A stretch of DNA of 64,000 bases from Amaranthus tricolor (taxonomy: Eukaryota; Streptophyta; Magnoliopsida; Caryophyllales; Amaranthaceae): positions 14,082,439 to 14,146,438 of the forward strand of contig NC_080049.1 of NCBI RefSeq assembly GCF_026212465.1, read 5' to 3'. This document shows positions 34,565 through 47,826 of this stretch, piece after piece (position 1 is the stretch's first letter; each line of letters opens with the position of its first letter). The position numbers and the translations under genes are program-made. The notes under the pieces were generated by a model. That model was not told the origin of the DNA and did not search any database. It saw nothing but the letters and a program-made list of their open reading frames with translations.

Positions 34565-34730
34565 TATTAAATTAATACATTTGAAAAAACTCTAACAAGT
34601 CGCCATGTGTTATTTTCTAGTTATTTTATTAGTGTTTATGATTAATATTAATTAATACATTTGAAAAAATTTCTAAGAAGTCGCCATGTGTTATTTTCTA
34701 GTTCTTTTATTAGTATTTATGATTATGATT
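34565..34730. repeat. Tandem duplication, ~80-bp unit
   Basis: TTAATACATTTGAAAAAA, then AAGTCGCCATGTGTTATTTT, occurs twice with a period of 80 bp and few differences. Confidence 0.8.
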
Positions 34731-34979
34731 ACTTTTGAACTAAATCAAATAACATTTAATAATTTAAATAAATATGTTTTTAAAAATAATTATTTACTTA
34801 CGTATAAAATGTTTTGTTTTTAAAACAATTACTTTGTTGAAGATATTTGTTTTGATATAAAGAATTAATGTAATGTATTCTTTTATCATCTTATTATCTT
34901 ATTTAATTTTAAATTTATTGAGGAACTAAATTTCAGTGCAATCGACTATGGATTTATTAAATACTTACCTAATTTAGCT

Positions 34980-35790
34980 TTACATTTTATTTAAGAAATC
35001 TCTAAGAAATCATCATATGTTAAATTTCAGTTTTTTTATTAGTATTTATTTACTAGTATACAAACGTGTGCAACGCACGAAGTTTGTTAGTATGAAAATA
35101 CTTATAAATAAAAATTTCAAAGAAAAATGCAATTGCATATTTATAGTAAACATGATTTCAATATCCCACAATTATATTTTAACCTGTAAAAATACTTTCA
35201 TTTGGCAAAGCTCTATAAAATCGCCATTTGCAATTTTTCTAGTTTAGTTATAATATTGTATGATTGCATGATTTGATCTAATTAAATCTTTTTGAAAACT
35301 TACCTTTAATACTTAACAGCATCATTAATGTAGTAAAAATCTTTTGACTATCAAACAATCACATTTAAACCTGTAAAAATACTATATTTGGCAAAACTCT
35401 ATAAATTACCATTTGGAATTTTTTCAGTTTTTTTATAGTATTGTATGATTGCATGATTGTATAATTTAATCTAATAATTTTTTTTTAAAACTTACATTTA
35501 CTATTTAAATCATAATTAATGTAATAAAATCTTTTGAACATCACACAATCAAATTTTAACCTATTAAAATGTTACATTTGACAAAACTCTATAAATCGCT
35601 ATGCCAAATTTTTCAGTTCTTTTATAGTATTGAATGATATGATTAAATATCACACAATCAAATTTCAACCTATTAAAATGCTACATTTGGCAAAACTCTA
35701 TAAAATCGTCATGCGAAATTTTCCAGTTCTTTTATAGTATTGCATAATTTTCAGTTTCTTTAAAGTATTGTATGATATATGATTAAGTAA
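34980..35790. repeat. Degenerate tandem repeats, ~190- and ~110-bp units
   Basis: The module GGCAAAACTCTATAAA, then CGCCAT, TTTTTCAGTTTTTTTATAG and TATTGTATGAT, recurs at about 35200, 35393, 35581 and 35691. A related partial copy lies at 35000-35040. The later copies are shorter, through an internal deletion. Non-coding. Confidence 0.7.
35053..35080 (-). other. Helitron-like 3' terminus (hairpin plus CTAGT)
   Basis: On the minus strand a short stem, CGTGCGTTGCACACG, is followed 8 bp later by CTAG then T, the arrangement of Helitron 3' ends. Only the tip is recognisable. Confidence 0.35.
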
Positions 35791-35934
35791 TAAGTATTGT
35801 TTATTTTCTCTATTTTCTTGGGTAATTAGTTTAATTGAGAAATTTAATATTTTGTTTAAAATAAAAAATATTAAACTTTATCAATGGTCATTTCAAACAA
35901 TGGGACGTGCTGGTTTGTATTTTAACTCTTAACA

Positions 35935-35960
35935 CTAGATAATTTCCGTGCCAAGCACAA
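35935..35960 (-). other. Second Helitron-like 3' terminus
   Basis: On the minus strand TTGTGCTTGGCACGG forms a small hairpin, followed by AAATTAT and CTAG then T. It has the same layout and orientation as the tip at 35053-35080. No Rep/helicase coding sequence is present. Confidence 0.35.
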
Positions 35961-36270
35961 TTCATGAATTATTCAAATAAAAAATTATTAATTTTATATA
36001 TGTAATTCAGATATTATATGATTCCTAAATCATATTGAAATTATAAATTAATTTGTTTTAAAAGCGGTAAAAGTATTACCTATTAGATTGAGATAGATAT
36101 TACTAATATATATAAAACATAATCATAAAATCATGCATTAAACAATATAGATTATAAGTAATTACTTACAAATAATAAAAAATTTCAACACATAAAAAAT
36201 AAAATAAATAATAACTTAAATGTTTAATATCTTTGTAAAACCTTATAATTAGTTTTCAGCCTATAGAAAA

Positions 36271-36587
36271 TACTCTCTCCATTTCTTAAAGAAATTTCTA
36301 TTTGTCATTTTGGGGTGTTTTATTTGTTATTTCCATAAAGAATCTTTTTTGTTTATGACACAAATTTTGAACAAAAATAACCTCCTTCATTTTGATCTAA
36401 TATTTTAATAAAACTTATAGTCCCTACATATCTTCCACTAACTTCATTTTAACATTTTTATAGTTTGTATGGTCTTCACTTTTCCTCCATTAAATTTATT
36501 ATTTAATAAAATAATATTTCTAGATTCATTTTTTCTTAATTTCCCTGAACATTCCTTGTTGGACCTTCATGAAAAACGGAGGGAGTA
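36271..36587. mobile_element. Stowaway-like MITE
   Basis: Starts TACTCTCTCCATTTCTTA and ends AACGGAGGGAGTA, giving inverted ends of the Stowaway type within TA dinucleotides. Interior AT-rich and non-coding. Its right end is also the left border of the large tandem duplication. Confidence 0.7.
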
Positions 36588-37737
36588 TTTTTATACTATA
36601 ATAATAATCAACATATAACCTATTTTATTTATTTATGTGTTATAACTTTGTCAAACATATTTGATAGAATTATCATTTGAAATTTATTTCACGAACATCT
36701 TTTTCTTATTATTTACTTAAATAATTAATGAATAATCTATTTAATTTGTGTAATTTTTTAAATATAGCCATGTAAGTAGTGTATATGATTATCTATAAAA
36801 AATTATTTCACAACTTTTTTCTTTTCTTCATTTATTACAAAAATATTTAATGAAAATAAATTTTTTACATAAATAATTAATATGTTATTTGATAATTATC
36901 CATTGTAATTAAAAGATACTACATATCTAAATTGATTGTATATGGTAGTAAATAAGATATCGTTTTAAAATCTTTTGTAACTAATCTACTAAACAAATCT
37001 AATCAGAAAGATATTAAATGATATGATAAAAAAATATTTGCCTAATAAGAACACAAAAAGAGCGGAAAACATTTTTATTGTGAAGACGACATGCGTCTTA
37101 ATTGTTTCTTCATTAGTATATTGTATAGATAGATTACCGTGAACATTCCTTGTGAGAACTTCATTAAGGAACGGATGGAGTATTTTTTTTTTTAGTATGA
37201 TAATCAACATATAACCTAATTTATTTATTTATGTGTTATAACTTTGTCAAACATAGGTGATAGAATTATCATTTGAAATTTATTTCACCAACATCTTTTT
37301 CTTATTATTTACTTAAAAAATTAATGTATAATTATTTAATTTGTGTAAATTTTTTGATATAGCCATGTAAATAATGTATATGATTATCTATAAATACTTA
37401 ATTGAAAATTATTTTCTTTTCTTAATTTATTACAAAAGTATTTTAGTAAAAAACAAATTTTTTTACATAAATAATTAATATGTTATTCTATAATTTTCCA
37501 TTGTAGTTAAAAGATACTACATATTTAAATTGATTGTATATGGTAGTAAATAAGATATAATTTTAAAACCTTTTGTTTTGTAACGAATCTACTAAACAAA
37601 TCTAATTAGAGAGATATTACATGATATGCTAAAAAAAATACGTGCCTAATAAAAACATAAAAAGAGCGGGAAAATTTTTATTGTGAAGACGATACGTGTT
37701 TTAATTGTTTCTTCATTGGTATATTGTATAGATAAAT
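36547..37737. repeat. Large tandem duplication, ~594-bp unit
   Basis: Copy one (36547-37140) and copy two (37141-37737) both start GAACATTCCTTGT, run through a MITE end (GGAGTATTTTT) and ATAATCAACATATAACCTA, and end TATTGTATAGATA. Copies differ by many substitutions and small indels, so the event is not recent. Non-coding. Confidence 0.85.
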
Positions 37738-38554
37738 TTTGGATTTCATTTTTCGCTCAATGCACCTAAACTATTCGTGTCAAACCTAAAAAAAAAATCC
37801 TATTTCTCATTAAATTAAAGGATTGTAGATTTGTAAAATTGTAACTCAATTATTCCAAGTTCCTCATTTTCCTCAAAAGAAATGTTACTCAAATGATCTT
37901 GGATAAGATGATATTTGATTCCTTCAATAACATGTCTCGTCTTATTATTTATTTGCTTAATTGTGGGGCGTAATTTAAAATAAATAAATCTATATCTGTA
38001 TGGCAATTTTTGCTTTAGATTATTGTCCATTTACGAGATTTATAAATGTCCCATAATTTCAAAATTGTAATTATTTTTCAAAAATTTCGGTGGAAATAAG
38101 TAAAGTGAGGGAAAGGAGTAGCTAAGTAGTCATATTCTCAAACACTGGATTCGCCTAAAATTAGTAAGTGAAAGTTTTGCGCCACTGCTTTTGTTGGAGA
38201 AGCATGTACAATTTTAGGTCTATTTTCACAAGTTTGATTGACTTGAATTTACAATGGATAAATCCATATAAATTGTGACGAGAAAGAAATTAATCGGGTA
38301 AATTTTAATTAGGCTTCTATATTTAGAAATTTAAATATAGTTTAACTCCTTATGGTCGAGTATGAAAATATAATATCTTAAAAATAGTAATTATGAAGAT
38401 GTTGTATTTATTAATAGAAATATAATATCTTGTTCAATGTTACTAAGTTTGATAAATATTATTGAAACAATAATCATAGGATTTAGTGATTATACATAGA
38501 ACCTAAGAAAAATGATTGATTATAATCATGAAGACTTATTTATTTTACAAAAGT
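37738..38554. other. AT-rich stretch, nothing identified
   Basis: A 71-codon minus-strand frame (37815-38030) has no recognised motif. No other feature supported. Confidence 0.5.
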
Positions 38555-38827
38555 TATAGTCTTTCCCTTTCTTTTTGTTTGTCCACTATACTTTTTTACG
38601 TATTTTTAGGAAATTTTAAGCCTTAATATCTCTAAGTACACATTATAAAAAATTATAAAAATTATATATTAAAAACTTTACATCAAGACAAATCTAACAA
38701 GATCTCAGATTAATATATTTTATTTTCAATATATATACTTCAAAAATCTAATTCAAATTTCTCTCTCTTAAAATGGACAAAGTTAAAGTGAACAAATAGA
38801 GAGGAACGGAAGAACTAATATTTTTCA
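38555..38827. mobile_element. Stowaway-like MITE, second copy of the 27.7-kb family
   Basis: Shares AAGACAAATCTA, an AATATATTTTATTTT-type segment and a CCTTAATATCTCTAAGTAC segment with 27727-27986. The right end AGAGAGGAACGGAAG is a degraded form of the CTCCGTTC terminus. Confidence 0.6.
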
Positions 38828-39680
38828 AATTAATTGCGTTGATCATATTAAAATAATAAATCTTATTATTTATGGTATGTTCATTAAACTACATATGTTA
38901 TATTATATTTACGTGATATTATGGTTTGTTTAATTAATTTTAAATTAATTAAAAAGATAAGTCATTAGGTTTAATAGGTTTATTTTTTATATAGAATTAT
39001 TATTTGACTTGGCCTTGACTGTTGATTCGAACCATTGAATCAAGATATTTAAATACTGATTTTATTACATGCTTATTTGCTTAGTTTTACTTGTCAAATG
39101 TTTATTCCTATATTTGTGGATTTTATTTTGAATAATATGTTAAATTGTTTTAAGTATTTGAATAAATTTTTTAATTAATATTCCTAAAATTGTAGATCTT
39201 AGCAATATAAGTTTCCTAAATGTTTTAAAATTATTAATCCATATTCCTATATAAATTGATTTAATATTACTTAGTCTACTAAAATTCATGTTACATGTTT
39301 TTCTTACTATTGTTGCTAGATAAATAAAAATTTGAGTTTTGTTATTTAAATTTCATATTATAAGCTAAGTTGTTCTAAAAGATATATTTTGCCCAAATTC
39401 AACATAAATTAGTTAAGTTTCAAATGTTAATACTTGAATTAGTCAAATGTTATTTTATTGGAGTAATTTTATTAATATTTTCCTATTTTCTAGAACTAAA
39501 ATTTTAGGTATGAAATCATGGAAATTCGAATTTGAATTTAAGATATTCAAATTATTTAAAGCATAGGGACTAGGGTTAAAGAAAGTCCATACCTTTGAAG
39601 GCTCGATGCAAATACCAAAACCTAGATTTTCAATCTATATGCAAGCCCTATATAAAGGCTCATCATCAACATTTAAAATA
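38828..39680. other. AT-rich stretch, nothing identified
   Basis: No coding run or terminus supported up to the target duplication of hAT B. Confidence 0.5.
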
Positions 39681-39999
39681 AGAACAAGAAGTGATGGCCA
39701 CGGGGTGGTTACCCGGAACCGAACCGGTCCCGAACAGCTTGGAACCGAATCCGGAGCCGGAACTGTTTGCGACAGGTTCCAAACCGGCCCGAACCGTGGA
39801 ACCGTGAGACCGCCGAAAAAAAACTGCATGAACCAGACCTAAGAATTGCGGGTTGGAACCGGAATCGGTCCGGGTGAACCGGTCCAACGGTTCTATGGAA
39901 CCGGAACCGGGACCGGTCCGGGTGAACCGGTCCACCGGTTCCATGGAACCGTGAAACTAACCGTTGGAACTAGCCGTTTATAGCCGTTGGGTAATTTTC

Positions 40000-40007
40000 T
40001 ATAAATA
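40000..40007 (+). promoter_or_regulatory. TATA box of hAT B transposase
   Basis: TATAAATA, 209 bp before the ATG and followed by CACTTTCAATCATTTT, which is conserved in element A. The leader after it is CT-rich and then AT-rich. Confidence 0.65.
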
Positions 40008-40215
40008 CCCATCACTTTCAATCATTTTCATTCACAACTCATCTCTTCTCCTACCCTCTCTACTTACTCTCTCTACTTAATTACTTAATTACGCAATTAT
40101 TCTCTTAATTACATAATTAGTCTTTTAATTATTTCTTAATTTAGTTAATTACATAATTAGTCTATTAATTATTTATTTATTTCTTGATTCTATTATTATT
40201 TCAATATTATCAATC

Positions 40216-42834
40216 ATGTCTTCTTTTTTGAAAAAAGCCTCTAAAAAAGTTACTAAAGTGGCAAAATCATTGGGAGGTTCTAGATCCAAAAGAAAGGTCA
40301 CTTCTACTCCGTCGGTATCAACAACACCTTCGATTAGTAATTATAATTATGAACCCAATTATCCAGAAGGGTACGACCTAGAATTACATAATTATGCAGA
40401 AGAAGTGGAAAGAGAAATACAAATTGATGAAAAAAGAAGAACAAGAAGAGGAACCAACGAGCTCTATTAGGATACATAATTCTCGACAGTCATCAACAAG
40501 ATCACATGAAGAACAACTACAACAACAACAACAAAGACAAGCTCGTGGTAAACGAGTCAATTTCCAAACTATTGGTTAGTTTTATAATTTTATTTTTCAA
40601 ATTGATTAAATTTTAAATTATTATTTATTTATATATTGTGGTATATATCTGAGTATGTCTTTATATTTAAATTTAGATGAAGATGAACCAGTAAGACAAC
40701 CTTTTCCGGCAATGCCACCTCCTAGTGGTAGAGCTGTTTCACATGTGTGGTCGAATTTTACAAAAGAACCAACCAACAATCCAGATGTTTTCTTATGCAC
40801 TTGTCAAATTTGTGAAAGTCAAGGAGTAAAACCCTTAATTTCATACAATTTCGCGAGAGGTAAATACTTTTTCAGTTTTTTATACATACATTATATATTC
40901 ATATTTTATAAAAATTTATTTATTGTGTTTTGTGAATACGTGTTAGGTGGTGGTACGGGATCTTTTAACAAACATTTGGCAAAGAAGCATGGAATCACAA
41001 GAGAAACTCATGCAGCAAGCGGCAGTGGGACTACAAGTGGAAGCCGACAGTGGGACATTCCCAGCACAGGTATGCCTTTTAAATATAATCGTAAAGAAAT
41101 GATTGATGAATTTTCTAAATATATAATTTGTGATGAATTGCCTTTTAACCATGGTGAAAGTAGAGCACACGAGCGTTTCACTAGAAAAACTTTGCAACCA
41201 CAATATAGAGCAATCCCTAAGAGCACTCTTAAAAGACGCACAATTATATTATATGAATCAATGCGCTATGAATTAATTGAAATGTTTAAATCTTTTAATG
41301 GTAGGGTTAGCATAATAACTGATATATGGTCTGCTCCCCCACATTTAGAATCTTATATGTGTGTAACAGCACATTGGATAGATCAAAATTGGATAATTCA
41401 AAAAAGAATAATTTCTTTTGAGACAATGCTAGAAAGACATACGGGTGAAAACATAAAATATAGATTAGTAGAGATATGTAGAGAATGGAACTTATTAGAT
41501 AAGATATTTTGTTGTTCTACTTATAATGCAACCGCTAACATTAAATGTATGGAACTTTTGTATAACGAGCCTGTTTTTAGTTTTATCTTTGGGGGTAGCT
41601 TATTACACATACGTTGTTGTGCTCATATAGTTAACTTATCTTGCCAAGTAGGTATAAAACAATTAAGCGATTTATTAGATCCAATTAGAGATATAGTGAA
41701 GTGGCTTAGAATTGGAAAGATAAAGAGACGATATAAACAATTATGTGACCAATATCAACTAAAAAAAGTGTATTGGTCATTAGATACTCCTACACGTTGG
41801 GGCTCAACCAACGATTTATTAAGAAAGACGATTGCTTATCGTCCAATTATAACACAACTGTATAGTGAGTGTACAGATAGCTATATAACTGATGACACAT
41901 GGGAATTAGCTATAGGTGTACATAAAATATTAGAAGCGTATGACCACGCAACTAAGCTTTTTTCATATGTTTATGAACCAAACGTCCACTTAGTAATAAG
42001 TGAGTGTATTACTAATTTTTATCATCTTCTTAAACATACGCATGATGATACTAACCCATATTTAAAGCCGATTCTTGCAGATATGATGGATAAATGGAAG
42101 GCATTTTTACCGATTTTCCTTATATTTATTGAATTGCAACCATTTTAGACCCATGTTTTAAAACAGAAGTCCTTACTAAAGTAATTGGATTTTACTACCA
42201 ATCATTAGATCGCCCGCCTAGTGATGTACATAATTATGTTGGAAGTTGTAAAAAACTTTTAGCAGAACTTTGTGATTATTATGCTAGTGTATATAACCCA
42301 AAACGCAATACGTCTAGGCGTGCAAGCGTTTCGACACGTCCCTCTTATTATAATTGTAATAGTAATATAATGAGCCAAGATGATAGTTTTGTAGGATCAT
42401 CTTCTTCTTCATCCTCCACTTCATATTTAAAATTAGATAGTTATGTTAAACACCACTTTGAAATTGACCAAGGTAGCTATGATGTTTTAGAGTGGTGGAA
42501 AGAAAAATTTGTAAAATTTCTCATATTATCGAGAATTGCAAAGGATATCCTTGCAATTCCTGCTTCTACAATTGCGTCGCAGTCTACTTTTAGTGCAGGT
42601 AGAAGAGTTTTAGATGAAAAGAGATCTCGTCTTGCTCCACATAGTATTCAAATATGTGTTTGCAAGAAAGATTGGGATCAAGTGGAGATTTGAACACAAG
42701 GACTAAATAATGATGATGATCAAGATGATGATGATGATGATCCACGGATGATGATGAATACATCTTTATCATCGTCAGGAGGAGAGTCAGCGGAAGCATC
42801 TAACCAACCAGATGATGATGACCAAGACGAATAG
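40216..42834 (+). pseudogene. hAT transposase (BED zinc finger, RICESLEEPER-type), frameshifted
   Basis: Would encode the DNA-cutting transposase that binds the element ends in the nucleus. Exon one (40216-40574) has a basic start, a Ser/Thr-rich part, an acidic segment and a Gln run. Intron one is 40575-40676. Exon two (40677-40859) begins the BED finger (VWSNF, then CTCQICES); intron two (40860-40946) splits it, and exon three gives NKHLAKKHG, the His half. The core follows: ITDIWSAP with the first catalytic Asp, CCAHIVNL, then TPTRWGST. The C-terminal dimerisation domain includes VLEWWKEKF and DILAIPASTIASQSTFSAGR. Lesions against copy A: an insertion near 40428, a 1-bp loss near 42105, and CGA-to-TGA at 42691-42693 that removes an Asp-rich tail ending at 42834. 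Length is near the 650-700 residues usual for the family. Confidence 0.92.
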
Positions 42835-43549
42835 GATCAATCGGACAACGATAAATCAACATTCAACAACTAAAAATAAAAGGTATGACAAAGAACTACG
42901 TGGGCTTTGATTCCTTCGGGGTACGTAGGCAGCTTAGTATTCCTTTGGGTACTAGGTTCAAGTCCATTTTCTCCCTCTTTTTTTATTAATCATCTTTATC
43001 GATATTATCATTGATTCGTTTCTTATTAATTTATTTTTTTCATTCTTTTTAGTAAATATTTTAATAACGATGACAACTTGACAAGCAATGAATTCGGCTA
43101 ATAATTAAGTAATCATCAAAGGTACGTCCGCAATATTATAGTATTTTTATATTATATAAATATTTAAAGAAAAAATAAAAATGAAACTGATGGTCCGACC
43201 CGCCGGTCCCGTGAATTGGAACCGCCAAGGAACCGTTTGGAACCGCCCGGAACCAGAATCGGTCGCGACAGGTTCCAAATAGAACCGAAACCGGGTGGAA
43301 CCGGAACCGGATGGAACCGGAACGGAACCGGCCCAACCCGGACCGTGGCCATGCCTAAGAACAAGATATACTACCTACATTTATTATCAAATGTCCAAAG
43401 CTCCATGCTTTAAATTAAAAGTTCATGATTTGTATTTAACTCTCATCTATTGTTTTGTTCTTATAAGATTAAAGAGTTAAATTTTTATTTACTTAAAAGC
43501 CTCATTGTTTTGAATACTTTGAAAAGCATTCATCTTTCTCATTTGTGAG

Positions 43550-43940
43550 TGTTGGAAATTTCTCTTTTATTATAACAGAATTTATAGATCGTTCTTTAAG
43601 GGAAGAATGTGGTGTATGAGAAGACAGTGGGATGTTCTTAGTGGTTCAGGATCCAATTGATAAAAGAGGTTGAATCCCAAGGATTGGCAAGAACCCATTG
43701 GCGGGAGAGTAAGGCTCTTTGTAGCTGAGCCTTGATAACAACTTATTATGTTTTGTCTACTATTTAATTCTGCACTTTATTATTATTTATTTATAAGTTG
43801 TGAAAATTGGTCTTATAACAGTTTATGGAAAACTGTTTGAAGTGTACTACAAGCTCTTGAAATATATTTTGAGGAAAAATAAAAATCGACCATACTCTCT
43901 ATTCACCCCCTAGAGAGTTATAGATCTTCTACAACCTTCA
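43550..43940 (+). mobile_element. Ty1/copia LTR (left LTR of a truncated element)
   Basis: Starts TGTTGGAAATTTC and ends ACAACCTTCA (TG...CA), followed at once by ATTGGTATTAGAGC (43941-43954), an initiator-Met primer-binding site with one change. The matching right LTR is not in the window. Length about 391 bp. Confidence 0.7.
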
Positions 43941-43985
43941 ATTGGTATTAGAGCTAAGTTATAGATTAATTATCTTGTGCATAAG

Positions 43986-44850
<865 letters not shown>

Positions 44851-46996
44851 TTCTTAATTTTAATCTTCCGATTAATTATTTTGAATTTTCAATTCAAATC
44901 TCTAATCCTTTGATTATCCATTTCAAACCATCTTTATTTCCTAAACCTTTTTCGAGTTTGTAATTTCTTTCAAATATTAAACTTTAAAATAGTATTTTGT
45001 TTAAAATCTTTTTATAAGCACTCAAATATTATTTTATTATTTTATTATTTTATAGTACGAAAAGTAAAATTTTATTATTACGTTTTAACTTTCTTCCTTA
45101 AACTAACATTACCACTTATTATTTTAACCTTATAATTTTGATTTAATTATTTTATACATAAAAATGAGTCGTATTTTTATTATTATCATTAAGTATAGTT
45201 TAAGTAAAATTTTCTAAGTAAATTACATATTTTCATGATCAAATTTACAATTATTTTAAAGTATATTCACTTGTACATACTAGAGCAAAAATTTGATGAA
45301 CCAAAATCCTTTCTATAGTAACCCAGAATGTTCATCACTTACTCAAGCTATCACCATTTTCTTACACAAGCTAACTTTCTTCTATACTCCAAACTCTCAC
45401 ACATTCACTTACACTCTCCAACTCTTACACATTCACTTACACACTCTAAATGACTTACACAAGTTAACCTTCTTCAATACTCCTAACACTCTTTTTCATG
45501 CAATCTAATGAACTACAAAGTTGCCCAAACCCACTATAAATATCCTCTTAGCCATGAAATCACGTACACCACCATCATCAAATCTTTCTAACATTTTTTT
45601 CTTATAAATTCACTTCATTAACATTTTACTACATTAATACCTTTATTATTAATTGAAGAAATTTAAGAACATGGAGCTTCGAAACACTATTTAGCTTAAA
45701 TCATCATCATTAAATTATGGAGCATTATTGGGTTATTACTTTGGGTACTTAATATATCATTATTTTTGGAGTTTAGATTTAATTATTTAGGGAGCTTAGA
45801 AGATCATCATTATTTTGGGAGTTTGAATTAATTATCTTTGGAGCATTATTATCTATCTTGGAGGGTTTTATTTCTTATTATTTTCCTAATTAGTACTTAG
45901 TACTATTCCTTGGTGTTAGTATTGTATAACATCTTACCCTACTCTTTTTGTGAAATTTTACATTATATTTACTTTATAATATGCAAAATATGAAATATGC
46001 TGATAAGTTTTAGTAGGAAGTTAGTTTAATGAAATTATGATCAAGATTATATTAAGTATGTGTATGCTAAAAGTACTTTTAGTATGTTAATTTAATAATC
46101 TTTGAACAAGTTTAGGAAGTTGGGTTAGCCACCGATCTTGTAGAGTTCAAGCATAAATTGTATTGGATGGGTGACGACTCCCACCACAGTTACGGTTTAA
46201 GACTACGGTCCTCACCTAACCAGACCCTTACATATATCCACAATTAGAACCCTCTTCCCAAACCTCTCTCTATCTATCCACAATCACCACGATTCCTCCA
46301 CCCCATCACCACAACTAACACCAACAGCCCCTCAATATCTAACAAAAATCAATAAAAGAAATTTCAATTTCATCAAAATTGAAAACATAATTCATCACAA
46401 GCACCTCAATCATCTTTCCTTCTCTCTTTTCTTCACCACACAATCTGAAATTGGGAATTGAGAATTTTCTGAGTAACCCTAAATCCCAAATTGATAAAAG
46501 GATTTTTCTCTTTTTTAATTTTTTTGTTGGAAGGCAATAGCAAGTGTGAAAGAGAAAGCTCTCATGATTCTCTTTTTCAAAATCTACTGGTTGTACTCGT
46601 AGAATAGTTTACTTGAGAATGAATTTCATGTTTTCTAAAATAATTTGCTGTTATTTTCTTTGAGGAAGACCAAAAAATGATAAGCAGCCAACATTCTTTG
46701 TTTTGTAAACCAAAGCTCCAATCACCAAAATCAAAAACATTCTGAGCCCATTGCCTTTATCTTTATGACGCTAGTTATAAATTAGTAGTCACAAATTGCA
46801 CATCCTAAGCTTCTTACTTTTCAGCAGAAGCGCAAAACACCAAACATAAATTGTCACCTTATAGAATTTATTACCAACATGTTTGCAAGTAGAACTAACA
46901 CTAGCTCCCCATCATTTTTCCAACTGAGCCCATTTCTTCATTGCAGCAGCTTCTCTTTATCCATCCATAGAACAAATTAGGAGGTTTGACCCAACA
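44851..46996. other. Region without identifiable genes
   Basis: AT-rich to about 45280. A C-rich, low-complexity CACTTACAC/ACACATTCAC stretch lies at 45330-45470. A GGAGCATTATT/GGAGTTTA repeat-like stretch lies at 45700-45860. At 46130-46235 a GC-richer piece (GTGACGACTCCCACCACAG, ACTACGGTCCTCACC) resembles LTR sequence but could not be assigned. 46240-46325 is C-rich and pairs in inverted orientation with 57350-57440. Confidence 0.45.
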
Positions 46997-47001
46997 GATT
47001 G

Positions 47002-47758
47002 TGTTGGCTCTTTTAGGTTTTGATGATGACTACACTTAATATAAACGGTTGTATTTTAGATATTGTGTGCAGGTCGATATCCGGTCTTGTTAAAGATCGT
47101 TGATAGTGCTTACGACTTGGTCTATGAACGTTGTACATGTCAAATATATCCAAGGAAGTTAGATAAGGAAGATCGCTTAGGATGTTAAATGTAGACAGGA
47201 GGTTTACTGTTCCTAAATTAATAATCTGACGATACTTGTTGATGAGTGGAGACAGTGCCCGGTTGTTTTAAGTGTCCATGCGTGAGATTGAAAAATTAAC
47301 AAGAAATATTTTTGCTCCAAAATTGCCTATTAACTTCAAAATATTTTCTTGTGCAACTCATTAATTTTATCCTTAGGTATTTGGCCTTTGTAAAGGGTTT
47401 TAAAGAGAATTGTTATAACAAGACTTGGGAAGTCTAGGGGAGAAGAGAGAAGCTTCGCGTGAAGAAAGAGAAAGAGAAAGAGAAAGAGAAGTTAGCCTAA
47501 TTTTGTTTGTTTGTTTTATGTAATTGTAACTAATTGCCTAAAACATAGTAGATAATTTGAAATCCCGAGAGGTCATTGTTTTTCCTTCTTTTTAGGCCTA
47601 GAAGGTTTCCACGTACAAATTGTGTTGTCTCTTTCTACTTTTGCGCATTAAGTTTAACTTTTAATTCCGCAATCTAATTCCGCAAAAGTAGGGCAAAAAC
47701 ACTTAAACTTATCAAACAACAATTTACCCCCCTCTTATTGTCTTTAACCGTTTCTACA
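47002..47758 (+). repeat. 5' LTR, with internal deletion
   Basis: 757 bp against 1195 bp for the 3' LTR. It lacks the segment equivalent to about 56250-56654, joining GACAGTGCCC directly to GGTTGTTTT. Ends TTTCTACA; the 3' LTR ends TTTCTATA. Confidence 0.92.
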
Positions 47759-47759
47759 G

Positions 47760-47771
47760 TTGGTATCAAAT
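47760..47771 (+). promoter_or_regulatory. Primer-binding site
   Basis: TTGGTATCAAAT begins one base after the LTR. The initiator-Met tRNA complement is TGGTATCAGAGC, so the first eight bases match and then it diverges. Confidence 0.85.
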
Positions 47772-47826
47772 CCATGTTCCTCATTTGATCAGGAAACCCT
47801 GAGAGCAATATCCTGGTATTTTAGAG

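Larger units (their letters stand above)
39689..43357 (+). mobile_element. hAT element B, full-length, 3669 bp
   Basis: Ends AAGTGATGGCCACGG and, read inward from the right, TAGGCATGGCCACGG, matching element A with the ends exchanged. The perfect 8-bp duplication AGAACAAG lies at 39681-39688 and 43358-43365. The subterminal regions (39705-39960 and 43190-43345) are dense in GGAACCGG/CCGGTTCC. A TATA box, a pyrimidine-rich 5'UTR and a three-exon transposase gene lie between. Perfect TSDs suggest insertion after most of the nested elements nearby, though the coding sequence already carries lesions. Confidence 0.95.

Noticed and set aside
34980..35790. CRISPR-like array of spaced repeats
   Set aside because: Repeat units are long, degenerate and contiguous in a plant nuclear context; no short identical repeats with unique spacers.
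40943..41241. Two minus-strand frames of 77-86 codons opposite the hAT transposase
   Set aside because: Shadows of the plus-strand coding sequence, which has the recognised domains.
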